A stretch of 13,518 nt of DNA. Origin: Strigomonas culicis (Eukaryota; Euglenozoa; Kinetoplastea; Trypanosomatida; Trypanosomatidae). The DNA is taken from NCBI GenBank assembly GCA_000482145.1, contig AUXH01000530.1:1-13518 (forward strand), given 5' to 3'. Position 1 is the first letter of the stretch, and each line of letters opens with the position of its first letter. A program made the position numbers and the translations under genes. Positions 13,491-13,518 of the stretch are shown here, piece after piece. Under the pieces are notes generated by a model. It worked only from the letters and a program-made list of their open reading frames with translations. It ran no database searches and had not been told where the DNA came from.

Positions 13491-13518
13491 CTTGTATTGT
13501 TAGTGTTGGTTATCTATT

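Larger units (their letters stand above)
13122..13518. other. 5' flank of the CNNM-type gene up to the window edge
   Basis: It contains the gene's leader, one or more possible splice acceptors, a possible 16-codon upstream frame (13171-13221) and a (TA)n tract. No protein gene is seen, and the next upstream gene lies beyond the right edge. Confidence 0.5.

Overview
The window reads as nuclear DNA of a trypanosomatid (Kinetoplastea). Nine protein genes lie head to tail on the minus strand, without introns and without a strand switch. The leftmost encodes a glycosomal-type GAPDH, and most genes are preceded on the coding strand by a pyrimidine tract and a following AG 31 to 95 nt before the ATG, as expected for trans-splicing in a polycistronic unit. 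Genes are GC-rich with strong third-position bias; gaps are AT- and purine-rich on the plus strand. Coding sequence fills about 76% of the window and every gap between genes is 231 to 439 nt. That is tighter than I would expect for Leishmania and closer to a compact trypanosomatid (for example Phytomonas or Angomonas-like), but I cannot fix the genus from sequence alone.

Transcription would run from right to left. In that order: a CNNM/DUF21 membrane protein with a CBS pair (11703-13121); an unrecognised 104-residue protein, possibly beta-grasp (10949-11263); KRR1, a small-subunit processome KH protein (9794-10717); a 970-residue SulP/SLC26-type anion transporter with a STAS domain and a long unassigned tail (6521-9433); an Sm protein best matching SmB (5717-6097); a 705-residue protein of about 15 tetratricopeptide repeats (3334-5451); an unrecognised 180-residue helical protein (2458-3000); a signal-anchored DUF2817/M14-like zinc peptidase (841-2058); and the first 141 codons of GAPDH, cut off by the left edge (1-425).

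The genes do not form a pathway. Ribosome assembly, splicing, glycolysis, ion transport and proteolysis stand side by side, which is normal for kinetoplastid units where control is post-transcriptional. Signals outside the genes are likely splice-acceptor regions, a (GA)n tract serving as the KRR1 polypyrimidine tract, a (TA)n tract near the right edge and one good hairpin in the KRR1 3' flank. I found no mobile element, CRISPR array, tRNA, rRNA or convincing small RNA. I do not see a clear new biological system. The best leads are the SulP tail domain, the two orphan proteins, the membrane-anchored peptidase and the regular TPR array.
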